Below are positions 34,062 through 43,116 of a stretch of DNA of 64,000 nucleotides, piece after piece. The notes beneath the pieces were generated by a model. It was not told where the DNA came from and did not search any database. It worked only from the letters and a program-made list of their open reading frames with translations. A program made the translations under genes and the position numbers. This stretch comes from Desulfosarcina alkanivorans (GTDB lineage Bacteria > Desulfobacterota > Desulfobacteria > Desulfobacterales > Desulfosarcinaceae), in NCBI RefSeq assembly GCF_009688945.1, contig NZ_AP021874.1, forward strand, positions 5,580,001 through 5,644,000. The letters run 5' to 3'. The number at the start of each line of letters is the position of its first letter. Positions within the stretch are counted from its first letter, which is position 1.

Positions 34062-35159
34062 TCAGTCGTCATGATAACTTCCCCCAGTGGTCGTCCCGCC
34101 TGGTGCTTCGGGGTGACAGTTGGCGCATCCCTGATTCGTCGACAGTCTGACGTTGTGTTCATGATGCATGGCCTGCTGGAATCGTCTGGGATCCTCCTGG
34201 TAAGACTCCTCTTCTTCAAAAATACCTGACCCATGGCAGCGGGTGCAGGATGCCGTTTTCTGGTCTTCGTGGGGTACGGCCGTGGGTCGATAGGTACTGA
34301 ACATGGACATCCACATCGGATTGTAGAAGGGGGCATTGGAGTCCCAGAAACCGGGCTCCGAACAGCCGATGCACTGATGCTCGGCCTGAACGCACCAGGA
34401 CTCCTGATTGTATAATGCTGTATGGCAGTTGTTATATGTGTTCGGGCCTTTACAGTTATAGCCCTGCATGCAGGCGTGGGGAACCGTGCAGCTGGAGTGA
34501 ATGGTGCTGCCATGGCAGAAGGTGGGGCGTCCGTCTGTACGCAGGGGGGGCATCTGGTTGTTGAGCAGGTAGCTGGTGATGCAGGATACCAGATTCATGG
34601 GGTGGGGCGGGCAGCCGGTGATGTTGATCGTATCTACACCGATGGCGTCCTTTACGCCCATGGCGCCGGTGGGGTTGGGCGCTGCCGCGGGAAGCCCGCC
34701 GTAAGCCGCGCACGTACCCAATGCGATGGTGTACCTGGCCTGGGGGATGATGGTCTGGGCAATGTCGAGCATCGTGCGACCGCCAATCATGCCATAGACG
34801 CCATTGTCCGCTGTCGGAATGGCCCCTTCCACGATGCAGATGAACTCTCCGGCATGGTTGGCTACGGTCTGGTCGCGGTTGTGCTCAGCCTTTTCCCCGC
34901 AGGCGGCCTGGATGGTTTCGTGATAGGTGACGTTCAGCACGTCAAACAGGATATCCGCGACCCCCGGGTCGGTCGCCCTCAAAAAGGCCTCGCTGCAGCC
35001 GGTGCACTCGGCAAAGTGGAGCCAAACGACAGGTGGCCGTCCGTCGCTGGTCAAGGCCTCTGCGATCTTGGGAACCATGGTGGTAGACAGTCCCAATGTC
35101 GCGGCAATGCCGCCGCAGTATTTAAGAAACGCCCGCCTCGAAATCTCGTTGGAAAACAT
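34062..35159 (-). CDS. [NiFe] hydrogenase small subunit with C-terminal di-heme cytochrome c tail
   Basis: A 365-aa electron-transfer subunit. The ATG at 35159 (MFSNEISRRAFLKYCGG) has AAAGGAG 5 nt upstream and gives a twin-arginine signal SRRAFLK, so the enzyme is periplasmic. Iron-sulfur ligands include ECTGCSEAF (proximal cluster), LGTCAAYGG, TGCPPHP, and the medial/distal region YNNCHTA, WCVQAEHQCIGCSEPGFWD. After this the protein continues with two heme c motifs, CTRCH (305-309) and CANCH (345-349), separated by MHHEHN, forming a small fused cytochrome. Electrons would pass from H2 through the clusters to these hemes and on to soluble c-type cytochromes. It lies 46 nt before the large-subunit gene. 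No maturation genes are adjacent. Confidence 0.94.
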   Translation of the reverse strand: MFSNEISRRAFLKYCGGIAATLGLSTTMVPKIAEALTSDGRPPVVWLHFAECTGCSEAFLRATDPGVADILFDVLNVTYHETIQAACGEKAEHNRDQTVANHAGEFICIVEGAIPTADNGVYGMIGGRTMLDIAQTIIPQARYTIALGTCAAYGGLPAAAPNPTGAMGVKDAIGVDTINITGCPPHPMNLVSCITSYLLNNQMPPLRTDGRPTFCHGSTIHSSCTVPHACMQGYNCKGPNTYNNCHTALYNQESWCVQAEHQCIGCSEPGFWDSNAPFYNPMWMSMFSTYRPTAVPHEDQKTASCTRCHGSGIFEEEESYQEDPRRFQQAMHHEHNVRLSTNQGCANCHPEAPGGTTTGGSYHDD

Positions 35160-36161
35160 CGTTTCTCCTTTCACTCATCTGAGAAGCCAATCTCAGGTGA
35201 CGTCCAATGTGGGTGTCGGCAACTGTCCTACAGCGTGAATGCCTCAATCATCGTGGCCAGTGTTATCTGTGTCGACCCAATTTATTATTTACTCTACGCC
35301 GTCCATACAAAATTAGTACCAGGTGGTGCGTTCGATGCGAGGTCGAGCGTTCCTTTTTTTTGATGGTGTATTAATTACTGTTTTTAATAGCTTTAAGCCG
35401 GGTGTTGGATTTTCCGGGGGGCATTGGGATGAGGCTGATTGCGGCAATAGTCTGGCTTGACGATCGGCATCGTTATCAAAATTTTTCACATAAGAAGTGC
35501 AATATCCTGCTAATTGGGCCGGGAAGGAACATGGCGTTACGTCGGTGAATGGAGGAACGGGTCAGATGGACTAAGGACGGGGTTGGCAACCGTTATGAGG
35601 GGATTCATAAACTGAGCAACCGTGAAAATGCAACCATCCCTTCTGACCCGCTGCCCTTGAAAACGGGCCGGTTGCCTGTTGGCCGCTCAACTCATCCAAC
35701 TTTTTCGTTCGGATGTGGCGCTGACAATTCGGTGGGTTAGGAGGCGGATGAAACTTGATTGAAACCGCACAGTTCATCGACTTAACTGGTGGCAGGCAGG
35801 GAGACGATCACAAATCTGTCAATTGAACGCTCTCACTGATCTCGTACTCGAACAATAGGTTTTCCGGGAAGCGATGTCAATTGAGTAAATGCCTGGTTCA
35901 GTAAGACAATCTGCTTGACGGGGGCCATACATATGCTATGATTTTTAGAAAGATTCCTCCGGTTGAAATTTCACCACCGATAGCATTTCTGTTACGCGCT
36001 TCGCTGCACGATCCCATTTGCTGTCACCGCTACGATGGGTAACCGTGTGCATGCCATCATACTCTGCGATCACTTGGATCGAACGCACAATGCCGGACCA
36101 ATCCGGAGGGCGTCTGTGCTCCCTTCGTCCTCGACCTCTTTCATAACCGTAGGAGGCGGCT
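35160..36161. other. 1-kb intergenic region without a recognised gene
   Basis: This holds the promoter region of the hydrogenase (-) and of the acetyl-CoA hydrolase fusion (+). Short ORFs at 35549-35740 (+) and 35571-35777 (-) overlap each other and lack ribosome-binding sites. I saw no sigma-54 site, clear palindrome or RNA gene. The base composition is more AT-rich than the flanking metabolic blocks. Confidence 0.4.
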
Positions 36162-38021
36162 ATGGACTGGAGACAAAAGTTGGTTTCCCCCAACGCGGTT
36201 CTTGAACGGATGCGACCGGGGATGAGCGTCTTCCTTTCCACCGGTGCGGCAGAGCCGCGTACCTTGGTGAAGCATCTGATGGCGGTACAAAGCGCCAACC
36301 TCCAGGACTTGGAGTTGATCCAGATTCTTAGTCTTGCCGACGCCATCTCCCTGAGAAACCTACAGAACCAGAAATTCAGATTGAAAACATTTTTTTCCGG
36401 ATGGGTGGCCGACGAGGCCATCGCTTCTGGCCATGTAGACCTGATTCCGTGCCATCCGTTTCGCATTCCGGGACTACTGGAATCCCGCAAGGTCCAGGTG
36501 GATGCCGTCTTCGTTCAGATCACTCCCCCGGACAAGGATGGCTACAGCAGTTTGGGGGTATCGGTGGACGCCGCCCGCCTGGCGATGGAGCAGGCTGATT
36601 TTGTGGTCGGAGAAATCAACGACCGTATACCGCGAACATTGGGGGACACCTTCGTCCGAATCACCGAGTTCGACATGCTGGTGCCGTCGGAGGAACCCCC
36701 GGTGTACTTTGAACGCTGGCCGGTCGAGCCCGTCAACCACAAGATTGCCGTCAATATCGCGCCTCTGGTTGACGACAAAAGCTGCATCGCCTTTTCCATG
36801 GGGAGCCTGTTCGAAGCCGTCAGCCTTGCATTGGCCGGCAAACGGGATCTGGGCGTCCATTCGCCTTTTTTCAGCGATGCGCTCATGGATCTGGTAAAAA
36901 GCGGTGCCGTGACCAACCGGCACAAAGAACTGTTTCGAAGGAAATCCATCACCTCCTATGCCTGCGGTACGGCGGATCTGCTAAAATGGCTGGATCAGAA
37001 TCCGAGCGTCGAATTCCAGCCGGTGGACAAGGTCTTCGACCCGTTGAGCATCGGTCGTAACCCTCGTTTCGTCGCCATCATTTCTGCGAAACGGGCGGAT
37101 ATTACCGGCAGGATCTCCCTTCACACCGGTTTGGGCCACATTGCCGCTGGCCCGGCCGAAGTGCTCGCTTTTATCAGTGGCGCCCAGTTTTCAGAGGGTG
37201 GCTACACCATCTTCGGGCTTCCCAGCCGCGATCACCGGGGACGCACCAATATTACCGTTTTCATCAAAGATCATAAAAACAGCTTCGATTTCAGGGAGGG
37301 CGTGGATTACGTGGTCACGGAATACGGCGTTGCCTACCTCAAAGGGCTCACCCTTCGGGAACGCGCCCAGGCGATGATCGAAATCGCCCATCCCGAAGAC
37401 CGCGCCGGTTTGATTGCCACCGCCAAGCAAAAGAATATTCTCTATACCGACCAGATCTACTTTCCGGAAAGCGATCGCTGTTATCCCGCGCACATTAACG
37501 AGCGTCAGCAGTTCAAAAGTAGAGTCGAACTCCGGTTCCGGCCGATCCGGCCGTCAGATGAAGAAAAAATGCGGCGGCTTTTCTACCGTTTTTCGGATGA
37601 AGCCGTCTACTACCGCTATTTTTCGTCTCTCAAGGCAATGCCCCATGCCCGTATGCAGGCCTACGTCAATGTGGATTGGAGCACCATCATGTCCATCGTC
37701 GGGGTGGATGGAAAGCCCGGAGAAGGGGTGATTGTATCCGAAGCACGATACCTTTTGGATCCCGACGGCCAATGGGCCGAAGTCGCATTCGTGGTCGACG
37801 AAGCCTACCAGCGTATCGGTATTTCCACATATGTTTTCAACCTACTTGTCAGACTGGCCAAAGAGCGAGGCGTCAAAGGATTCTGGGCGGATGTGTTGCT
37901 GTCCAACACTGCAATGATGAAAGTTTTCCACAAAAGTGGCTTGCCCGTCCTCAGAGAGATGGAAAGCGGCGTCTATCATGTCACGATTCCGTTTGACACG
38001 GCTGACGATGGATCCCCATGA
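36162..38021 (+). CDS. Acetyl-CoA hydrolase/transferase fused to a GNAT acetyltransferase
   Basis: A 619-aa fusion. Residues about 1-435 are an acetyl-CoA hydrolase/CoA-transferase (4-hydroxybutyrate CoA-transferase-like), with FLSTGAAEPRTLVKHL, the glycine-rich HTGLGHIAAGPAEVLAFISGA (split over two motifs) and VVTEYGVAYLKG, which holds the active Glu. Residues about 450-619 are a GNAT domain (LRFRPIRPSDEEKMRRLFYR, then VAFVVDEAYQRIGISTYVFNLL as the acetyl-CoA loop). AGGAGG lies 6 nt before the ATG. This architecture occurs in other anaerobic proteobacteria; the two parts could couple CoA-ester turnover to protein acetylation. It is followed by a CBS-domain gene. Confidence 0.9.
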   Translation: MDWRQKLVSPNAVLERMRPGMSVFLSTGAAEPRTLVKHLMAVQSANLQDLELIQILSLADAISLRNLQNQKFRLKTFFSGWVADEAIASGHVDLIPCHPFRIPGLLESRKVQVDAVFVQITPPDKDGYSSLGVSVDAARLAMEQADFVVGEINDRIPRTLGDTFVRITEFDMLVPSEEPPVYFERWPVEPVNHKIAVNIAPLVDDKSCIAFSMGSLFEAVSLALAGKRDLGVHSPFFSDALMDLVKSGAVTNRHKELFRRKSITSYACGTADLLKWLDQNPSVEFQPVDKVFDPLSIGRNPRFVAIISAKRADITGRISLHTGLGHIAAGPAEVLAFISGAQFSEGGYTIFGLPSRDHRGRTNITVFIKDHKNSFDFREGVDYVVTEYGVAYLKGLTLRERAQAMIEIAHPEDRAGLIATAKQKNILYTDQIYFPESDRCYPAHINERQQFKSRVELRFRPIRPSDEEKMRRLFYRFSDEAVYYRYFSSLKAMPHARMQAYVNVDWSTIMSIVGVDGKPGEGVIVSEARYLLDPDGQWAEVAFVVDEAYQRIGISTYVFNLLVRLAKERGVKGFWADVLLSNTAMMKVFHKSGLPVLREMESGVYHVTIPFDTADDGSP

Positions 38022-38149
38022 GTGGCGCCAATGTATAAGGACAGCGAGGGTGGTCAGGAATACGTCCAACCAGCAACGGTGGGCACACCGTAAAGGAACG
38101 GATGAATCAGCGACGTTCCCCCGCTCCCGTCGAGAAAGGAAGGTGCAGC

Positions 38150-38821
38150 ATGTTTATCAACAAATTCATGACCAAGGACGTGGTTACGGTAAACGTGAAT
38201 GACGACATTGTTCATGCGAAAAGGCTGATGGTCCGGTACCGCATTCGCCATTTGCCGGTCACCCAACCGGACCGGGTTCTTATCGGCATCATCACGGATC
38301 GTGACATCCGAAGTGCCATGCCGTCATCGGTCGGCCGGAACCAGGGCCCGACTGACGATGAAACGGATACCGCCACGGGGATTCTTGTTCAGGACATCAT
38401 GACCAAGGATCCGGTTTCCATTTCGCTTGCCTCTACGATTCAAGACGCCCTGTTGCTTGTCGAGAAGACGCGGGTAGGTGCTTTTCCGGTGGTGGATGAA
38501 CACTTTAAGGTTGTGGGGATCGTGTCGGACCGGGATCTGTTGAACGCATTCATCGATGTGTTGGGAATCAAGGAGCCAGGAGCGCTGCTGGGTGTCGTGA
38601 TCGACGAAAAACCGGAGGAAATCGAGAACATCGTCCACGCCATCATTACCGAAAATATCGCCTTCGGTTCCATTCTGGTTTACCGAGGCTGGCGCCCTGG
38701 AAAAGAAGCGGTTTTCCCCTATCTGTTCGCCAAGAATGTCACCCACCTCAAGCAGAAGCTCACCAATATGGGCTACGATGTTTTGGACCCAATCGAATGG
38801 TATGCCGAACGGGCCGCCTGA
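38150..38821 (+). CDS. CBS-domain pair protein
   Basis: A 223-aa protein with two CBS motifs (residues about 1-60: FMTKDVVTVNVNDDIVHAKR...LIGIITDRDI; about 85-145: DIMTKDPVSISLASTIQDAL...VVGIVSDRDLL) and a C-terminal ACT-like or unassigned domain (LLGVVIDEKPEEIENIVHAI). CBS pairs bind adenosyl ligands such as AMP, ATP or SAM. The ATG at 38150 has AGGAAGG upstream; the longer frame from 38102 is not needed. It follows the acetyl-CoA hydrolase/GNAT gene by 128 nt, and a regulatory link to adenylate or acetyl-CoA status is plausible but unproven. Confidence 0.9.
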   Translation: MFINKFMTKDVVTVNVNDDIVHAKRLMVRYRIRHLPVTQPDRVLIGIITDRDIRSAMPSSVGRNQGPTDDETDTATGILVQDIMTKDPVSISLASTIQDALLLVEKTRVGAFPVVDEHFKVVGIVSDRDLLNAFIDVLGIKEPGALLGVVIDEKPEEIENIVHAIITENIAFGSILVYRGWRPGKEAVFPYLFAKNVTHLKQKLTNMGYDVLDPIEWYAERAA

Positions 38822-39507
38822 TTCGATGGGGCATCTGCCCCGCTGCAATTATACTTCGCCTGTTACCGGCCAAAGGACGTCCGGAATCGGTCGATTGAGG
38901 GGAGGCGGACCCGGTGCGCGCCTATACATCCAGCCAGATATCCGCCTCACAACCGCAGTGGCGTCAGACGGCATGATATTCAGTCTTCCCCTCGTCCTTG
39001 GCCGCCTTGGCCGACACTATTGGTTTCAGCGTATCGTCGGCTACCTGATCCTCTTCGAGGGAGCAGGTAGCGACCATTTCTGCTTGGTTGCCGCAGTTCC
39101 TGCGCCAGCACACATGGTTGAATTTGCTTCTCCACCATGAAATTACATCCTCAAGCACTGGGGGGATGGGGTTTGACGGACCCGATGTCTCTCAATTATA
39201 TTCTATCTCATGAATGCAGATAGGGGACGCAATAATTCAAAAAATCACTCCGTCTGATATCCGATCGCGCACAGCTTCGACTGCACGGGCACCATTTTCG
39301 GTACCAGCGCAATCGATCGGGGTTTGGCTCTCAAAATCACCGGATGGCGTGCCACGCTCTCTCGCACGCTCTTTGTCGCCAGGTTATATAACCGGACGAT
39401 GTTGTTGCGATCAGTTGGGATCCTTGGCCTCAAGTCCAGGGTATTTGAGTTGAATTTCTCGATTTGAGAGTTTCTTTTACGTCTGTCATGCTTTGGCAGG
39501 AAATACT
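38822..39507. other. Intergenic region without a recognised gene
   Basis: After the CBS gene there is a short hairpin GGGGC-ATCT-GCCCC (38827-38840) without a T-tract. A minus-strand 64-codon frame at 38964-39158 is Cys-rich (CWRRNCGNQAEM) but lacks a ribosome-binding site. Other frames are shadows. The region may be decayed. Confidence 0.35.
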
Positions 39508-40605
39508 TTACACGAACCGCTTGACCCATTTGCGAAACACCGGATCGAAAATTCGATATTCGCCGTTTTTGCTTACCAACTCTCTTTGCTCAAGAACCTT
39601 CATGGCCGCAACCACCTGTGATGCAGTCTTCAGTTTGAATCTATCAAGGTTGGCCGCCGAAAACAATTGTGCGCCTCCGGTGGCCGCGACCAGTTTCAGC
39701 GCCTTTTTCTGGTTCAGGGAAAGCGAATCCCAGACATTCATGAACTCGACAGATCGCTTTTCAATAATTGTGTTTTCAACGGCGTTGATCGCTTCCGTTC
39801 CGATTTTCCTGGCCGACCAGAGGGTATAGAAAAACTCCTGTACATATTTCGGGTGGTTCTCGCATCTGGCGACAACATCCCGAATGGCCATTTCGTCAAT
39901 CGTTTTTCCCGCCTGACCATAAAGATCTTTGACCCAATCGACATAATCCACCGTAGAAATCCGGTCCAGCGGCATGTGAATAGCCATCTGATAGAAGGCT
40001 CTTTTCGTATCGTTGAACATCAGCGTCAAAATGTGGCGTTGGCTTCCGGCAAAGATATAAGAAACGTTGTCATGGTGCTGGATGCTTTTTCGTAGATCCT
40101 TTTCAAACGTATCGGATCCATAACCGGCGACCTCCTGGAACTCGTCAAAGGCGATCACGATTTTTTTCTCGCGAGTCACTTTCCGGATCAGCTGGAAAAC
40201 GGCCTCGATATCCACGGCAGCCGGTTGACGTTCAAAAGACGCGCCGATGTTGGGAGTTTGGCTGATTGGATCAAAACCAAAGGAGATGGAGAGGCCGGAG
40301 ATGGTTTCACGGATGAGGTTTATGAAGCGACTGCTTTTTGGTTCAAGGATGCTGGCGCCTTTGATTAAGGCCTTGATAAACCCTTCGACGCTGGTTGTGC
40401 CGTACAGATCAACATAGAGTGGGTCGACATGGCGAAGGTTCCTCAACACCTTTAGGATCAGCGAGGTTTTGCCGTACCTTCGGTGGGAATAAAGAAGAAT
40501 ATTTTGCGAGTTTTCGATGTGCCTGGCAAGCTCGGTCTGCTCGTGCTGCCGATTGCAAAAAGACGGATCATCTACCACACCGGTAACCACGAACGGGTTT
40601 TTCAT
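39508..40605 (-). CDS. Solitary AAA ATPase (archaeal-ATPase/STAND-like)
   Basis: A 365-aa P-loop ATPase. An arginine-rich P-loop-like YSHRRYGKTSLI (about residues 39-50), the Walker B-like IVIAFDEFQEVAGY and sensor motif YIFAGSQRH define the NTPase core. A C-terminal winged-helix part (LSLNQKKALKLVAATGG...MKVLEQRELVSKNGEYRIFDPVFRKWVKRFV, split) matches the archaeal ATPase family. The ATG at 40605 is used since GGAG lies 6 nt upstream. These proteins are widespread, mobile and mostly uncharacterised. Composition is more AT-rich than the neighbouring genes, and an 18-bp palindrome lies 38 nt upstream. Confidence 0.88.
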   Translation of the reverse strand: MKNPFVVTGVVDDPSFCNRQHEQTELARHIENSQNILLYSHRRYGKTSLILKVLRNLRHVDPLYVDLYGTTSVEGFIKALIKGASILEPKSSRFINLIRETISGLSISFGFDPISQTPNIGASFERQPAAVDIEAVFQLIRKVTREKKIVIAFDEFQEVAGYGSDTFEKDLRKSIQHHDNVSYIFAGSQRHILTLMFNDTKRAFYQMAIHMPLDRISTVDYVDWVKDLYGQAGKTIDEMAIRDVVARCENHPKYVQEFFYTLWSARKIGTEAINAVENTIIEKRSVEFMNVWDSLSLNQKKALKLVAATGGAQLFSAANLDRFKLKTASQVVAAMKVLEQRELVSKNGEYRIFDPVFRKWVKRFV

Positions 40606-40642
40606 GAGGAGCTCCAAAATTCGCTATTAGTGAGGCATCGAT

Positions 40643-40660
40643 AATGTAAAATATTACATT
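40643..40660. promoter_or_regulatory. Palindrome upstream of the ATPase gene
   Basis: A perfect dyad AATGTAA-AATA-TTACATT lies 38 nt before the ATPase start on the minus strand. Its position suggests an operator, possibly autoregulatory. Confidence 0.45.
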
Positions 40661-40762
40661 GGCAATATAATAACACACATCACAGACCGGTCAACCCGTT
40701 CTTTTCTGCATATGCGCCAAAGAGCCAATCGGCTCAGAAATCGATTTGACGAACCGGTCCGC

Positions 40763-40885
40763 TTACCACTCGGAAAGCCCGCCGGCTGTATATAGCCGGT
40801 CCAAGATATTGGGAAGTAGCGAATCCATCTGTCCCATCGCACCAGCCTCACCAGCGCCTCCATTAGTTTCTTCCGCAACCGCCAT
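40763..40885 (-). CDS. Candidate 40-aa small protein
   Basis: An ATG at 40885 follows an ideal AAAGGAGG with 5-nt spacing and opens a 40-codon frame: a Gly/Ala/Glu-rich start (MAVAEETNGGAGEAGAMGQ) then MDSLLPNILDRLYTAGGLSEW and a TAA stop. The second half could be an amphipathic helix. It lies upstream of the ATPase on the same strand. It could be a true small protein or the 5' end of a gene truncated by rearrangement. Confidence 0.4.
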   Translation of the reverse strand: MAVAEETNGGAGEAGAMGQMDSLLPNILDRLYTAGGLSEW

Positions 40886-41591
40886 TTGATCCTCCTTTAG
40901 AATGTCTCAACCTGTAGGCCAAGCTACCGCAACCATGGCATTGCCCGGCCGGAAACTCGCCGCCAACATCGACCCGCTGCGAAAGATCCGTGGCCGCTTA
41001 AAGGTCGTCTTCCAAATGGACGCTGCCGTAATTGTCGCAATGAGCGATACACGCCCCGTCGATCCCAGCCAGCAGGTGGTCCACCTCAAGGATTACAAAA
41101 ACAATTACTTTTCCCAAGGTAATAGGTCAACGGGTGCTAAAGTTGCCGCGAAGCGGTTTCGTGCTTTGGTCTTTCAACGATTCCCGAAAGGTTCGCGCGA
41201 AATGTATTTTGAGAACAAATAACGTTATTCGTCAAGCCTAACTAATTAAAATTTTCGCATAACAATATTTTTTCTCATTCAACGTAATAAGCTCATGGAA
41301 TAAAATACTCAAGCTTTACTCTATACAGCCGATATTCTCAAATTGCAGAGTATTGATGACCGATAGCAGCGTGACATAGTGTGTATCATGTTCAGAGCGC
41401 ATGAATTGCTCCATCACTTCACAACGTCCCAATTTTTCTATGGCGTATTAAAAAAGCCTGCCGGTTTAGACACTTCAGAAACCACATGTGGCCAAAAGAG
41501 AAGGGCCAAACAGTTCATTAACAGAATGAACAGAGGGTCTGTTCTGCATGTAACCGCTCAATTCGTTATGAAAAATCTGAGGAGGCATCAA
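40886..41591. other. Intergenic region without a recognised gene
   Basis: This AT-richer 700-nt stretch contains a 106-codon plus-strand frame (40902-41222) with no ribosome-binding site and an overlapping minus frame; neither is supported. The promoter of the lipoprotein gene at 41592 must lie here but is not obvious. Confidence 0.35.
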
Positions 41592-43019
41592 ATGATCAGC
41601 AATCATCCACATCCCAAGCGAGCAAACGCGAACTCATCTTTCGGGGCTTCGGCGACTTCCCACGGCAATATCTGGCGGCGAGGTTGCTTTTGGGGTTTGG
41701 GACCATCCGGGACGGTCTTTTTTTTATGTCTATTCGTGCTGTTCCTGACAGGCGGTTGTGGTGGTTCCGATTCCAGCACTTCGCCTGCTGACGTATTGAC
41801 AGACGCCGAATGGTTCGGTTTTCGGGATGGCGACGGTCAATGGCAGGAAATCCAAACCCCCGAAACCCAAATATTCAGGTTCGATGACACAACGACCGGA
41901 ACTTATGTCACTAACTCGGAAGGCCGTTACTCCTTAGTGGCATTGCATGCTGATGCATCCTCACAGCAGGTGACTTTATTGGCTTTGCAGTCAACTGTCG
42001 ATGAATCGCCGGAACTCAACATCAGCTCATTCTTGTCTGATGATGAAAGTGCTGACCTTGGAGTTACAATTTCTGGAATCGATTATGGCTACTTGGCCAA
42101 TATCTTTGTAGCCGACGAAGAGACCGGAATGAGTATGGATGGCAGCACCATGTTCTCTTTCGATCCAGGCACTTACGATCTTGTGGTTACCCGCTCGGAG
42201 GACTACACGGCCTTGCCAACCCATCTTTTCGCCAGGCATGATATGGAACTTCAAGCTGAACCCACGGGCGGTCAAAGCATCGATGTATCGCTTGATCCAG
42301 TTGATTTGATCCAGTTATCGGATCAATACACGATATCTGTCGACAGTGTGCACAAACTCGATGACGGTGAAGTCTATCTGCTTACAGCCAATGGAACGAT
42401 GGCCAGCCTTGGTTATACCAGCATTTCTTCCGGCGATCCAAAGGAGCTCTATTACAAGGGGTTGCCATTCGCATTCACGTCGGATGTCGATTGGCAGGAA
42501 GATCTTTATATTGTGGAGCTTTCTCTTGAGCCTATCGAAGACAGCACCATTTATTATTTCCAGGGCTTCGATATGGCTGGCAATCTGACCGTAACCCCAC
42601 CGGGCGTATTTGACGGAACACTCGCAACAGATACCTCGACAGGATATCTGTTACCGGGTTTGGTGGCAAACGCTTATGCTGGAGCGATCGGCTACACGGT
42701 CCAGTACGAGGTTTCCGGCAACGGCATCAATTATGTTACCGCTTGTTACACCACCAAGGGCTGGTTGGACGAACTCTCCGAGATCGAATTTTTCATGCCT
42801 GCGCTGCATGAGGCTGATGGCTGGGACACGAAATGGTCTATTCCCGAGAGTGGCACAATGGATTGGGAAGCATATGTATCTGTCCAAGCAGGCTCCAACG
42901 ATGTGACTTTCGCGAATCTAATAGAATGGGTCCTTATGGACACTCCCCGGGTCGACAATGGTTCGTGGTTTGCCAGCATCGCCAATTGGTTTGGTGGGGG
43001 CTCCGGAGAGCCGTTGTAG
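41592..43019 (+). CDS. Putative secreted lipoprotein of unknown function
   Basis: A 475-aa protein. The ATG at 41592 is chosen because GAGGAGG lies 6 nt upstream; the longer frame from 41379 has no such site. An unusually long N-region (about 40 residues with WRRGCFWG) precedes a hydrophobic helix TVFFLCLFVLFLTGG followed by CGGSDSS, a lipobox-like end. The mature part is acidic and beta-rich (YDLVVTRSEDYTALPTH, LDPVDLIQLSDQYTISVDS, VTACYTTKGWLDELSEIEFF), suggesting extracytoplasmic Ig-like domains. No enzymatic motif was recognised. The gene is isolated. Confidence 0.65.
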   Translation: MISNHPHPKRANANSSFGASATSHGNIWRRGCFWGLGPSGTVFFLCLFVLFLTGGCGGSDSSTSPADVLTDAEWFGFRDGDGQWQEIQTPETQIFRFDDTTTGTYVTNSEGRYSLVALHADASSQQVTLLALQSTVDESPELNISSFLSDDESADLGVTISGIDYGYLANIFVADEETGMSMDGSTMFSFDPGTYDLVVTRSEDYTALPTHLFARHDMELQAEPTGGQSIDVSLDPVDLIQLSDQYTISVDSVHKLDDGEVYLLTANGTMASLGYTSISSGDPKELYYKGLPFAFTSDVDWQEDLYIVELSLEPIEDSTIYYFQGFDMAGNLTVTPPGVFDGTLATDTSTGYLLPGLVANAYAGAIGYTVQYEVSGNGINYVTACYTTKGWLDELSEIEFFMPALHEADGWDTKWSIPESGTMDWEAYVSVQAGSNDVTFANLIEWVLMDTPRVDNGSWFASIANWFGGGSGEPL

Positions 43020-43116
43020 CGACGATGCCTTAGAGATAACCAAGCCGCGATACGTTAAATGGGGCTGTCGCATTTTTCTAAGGCAAACCAGCGCATAGCC
43101 GCCTGTTTCAGGACCT

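Noticed and set aside
35549..35777. Short overlapping frames on both strands between hydrogenase and the acetyl-CoA hydrolase gene
   Set aside because: No ribosome-binding sites and no protein-like motifs; probably chance.
38964..39158. A Cys-containing 64-codon minus-strand frame after the CBS gene
   Set aside because: Lacks a ribosome-binding site and upstream context; could be a relic but is unsupported.
40902..41222. A 106-codon plus-strand frame
   Set aside because: No ribosome-binding site, no recognisable motif and an overlapping minus-strand frame; not enough to call a gene.
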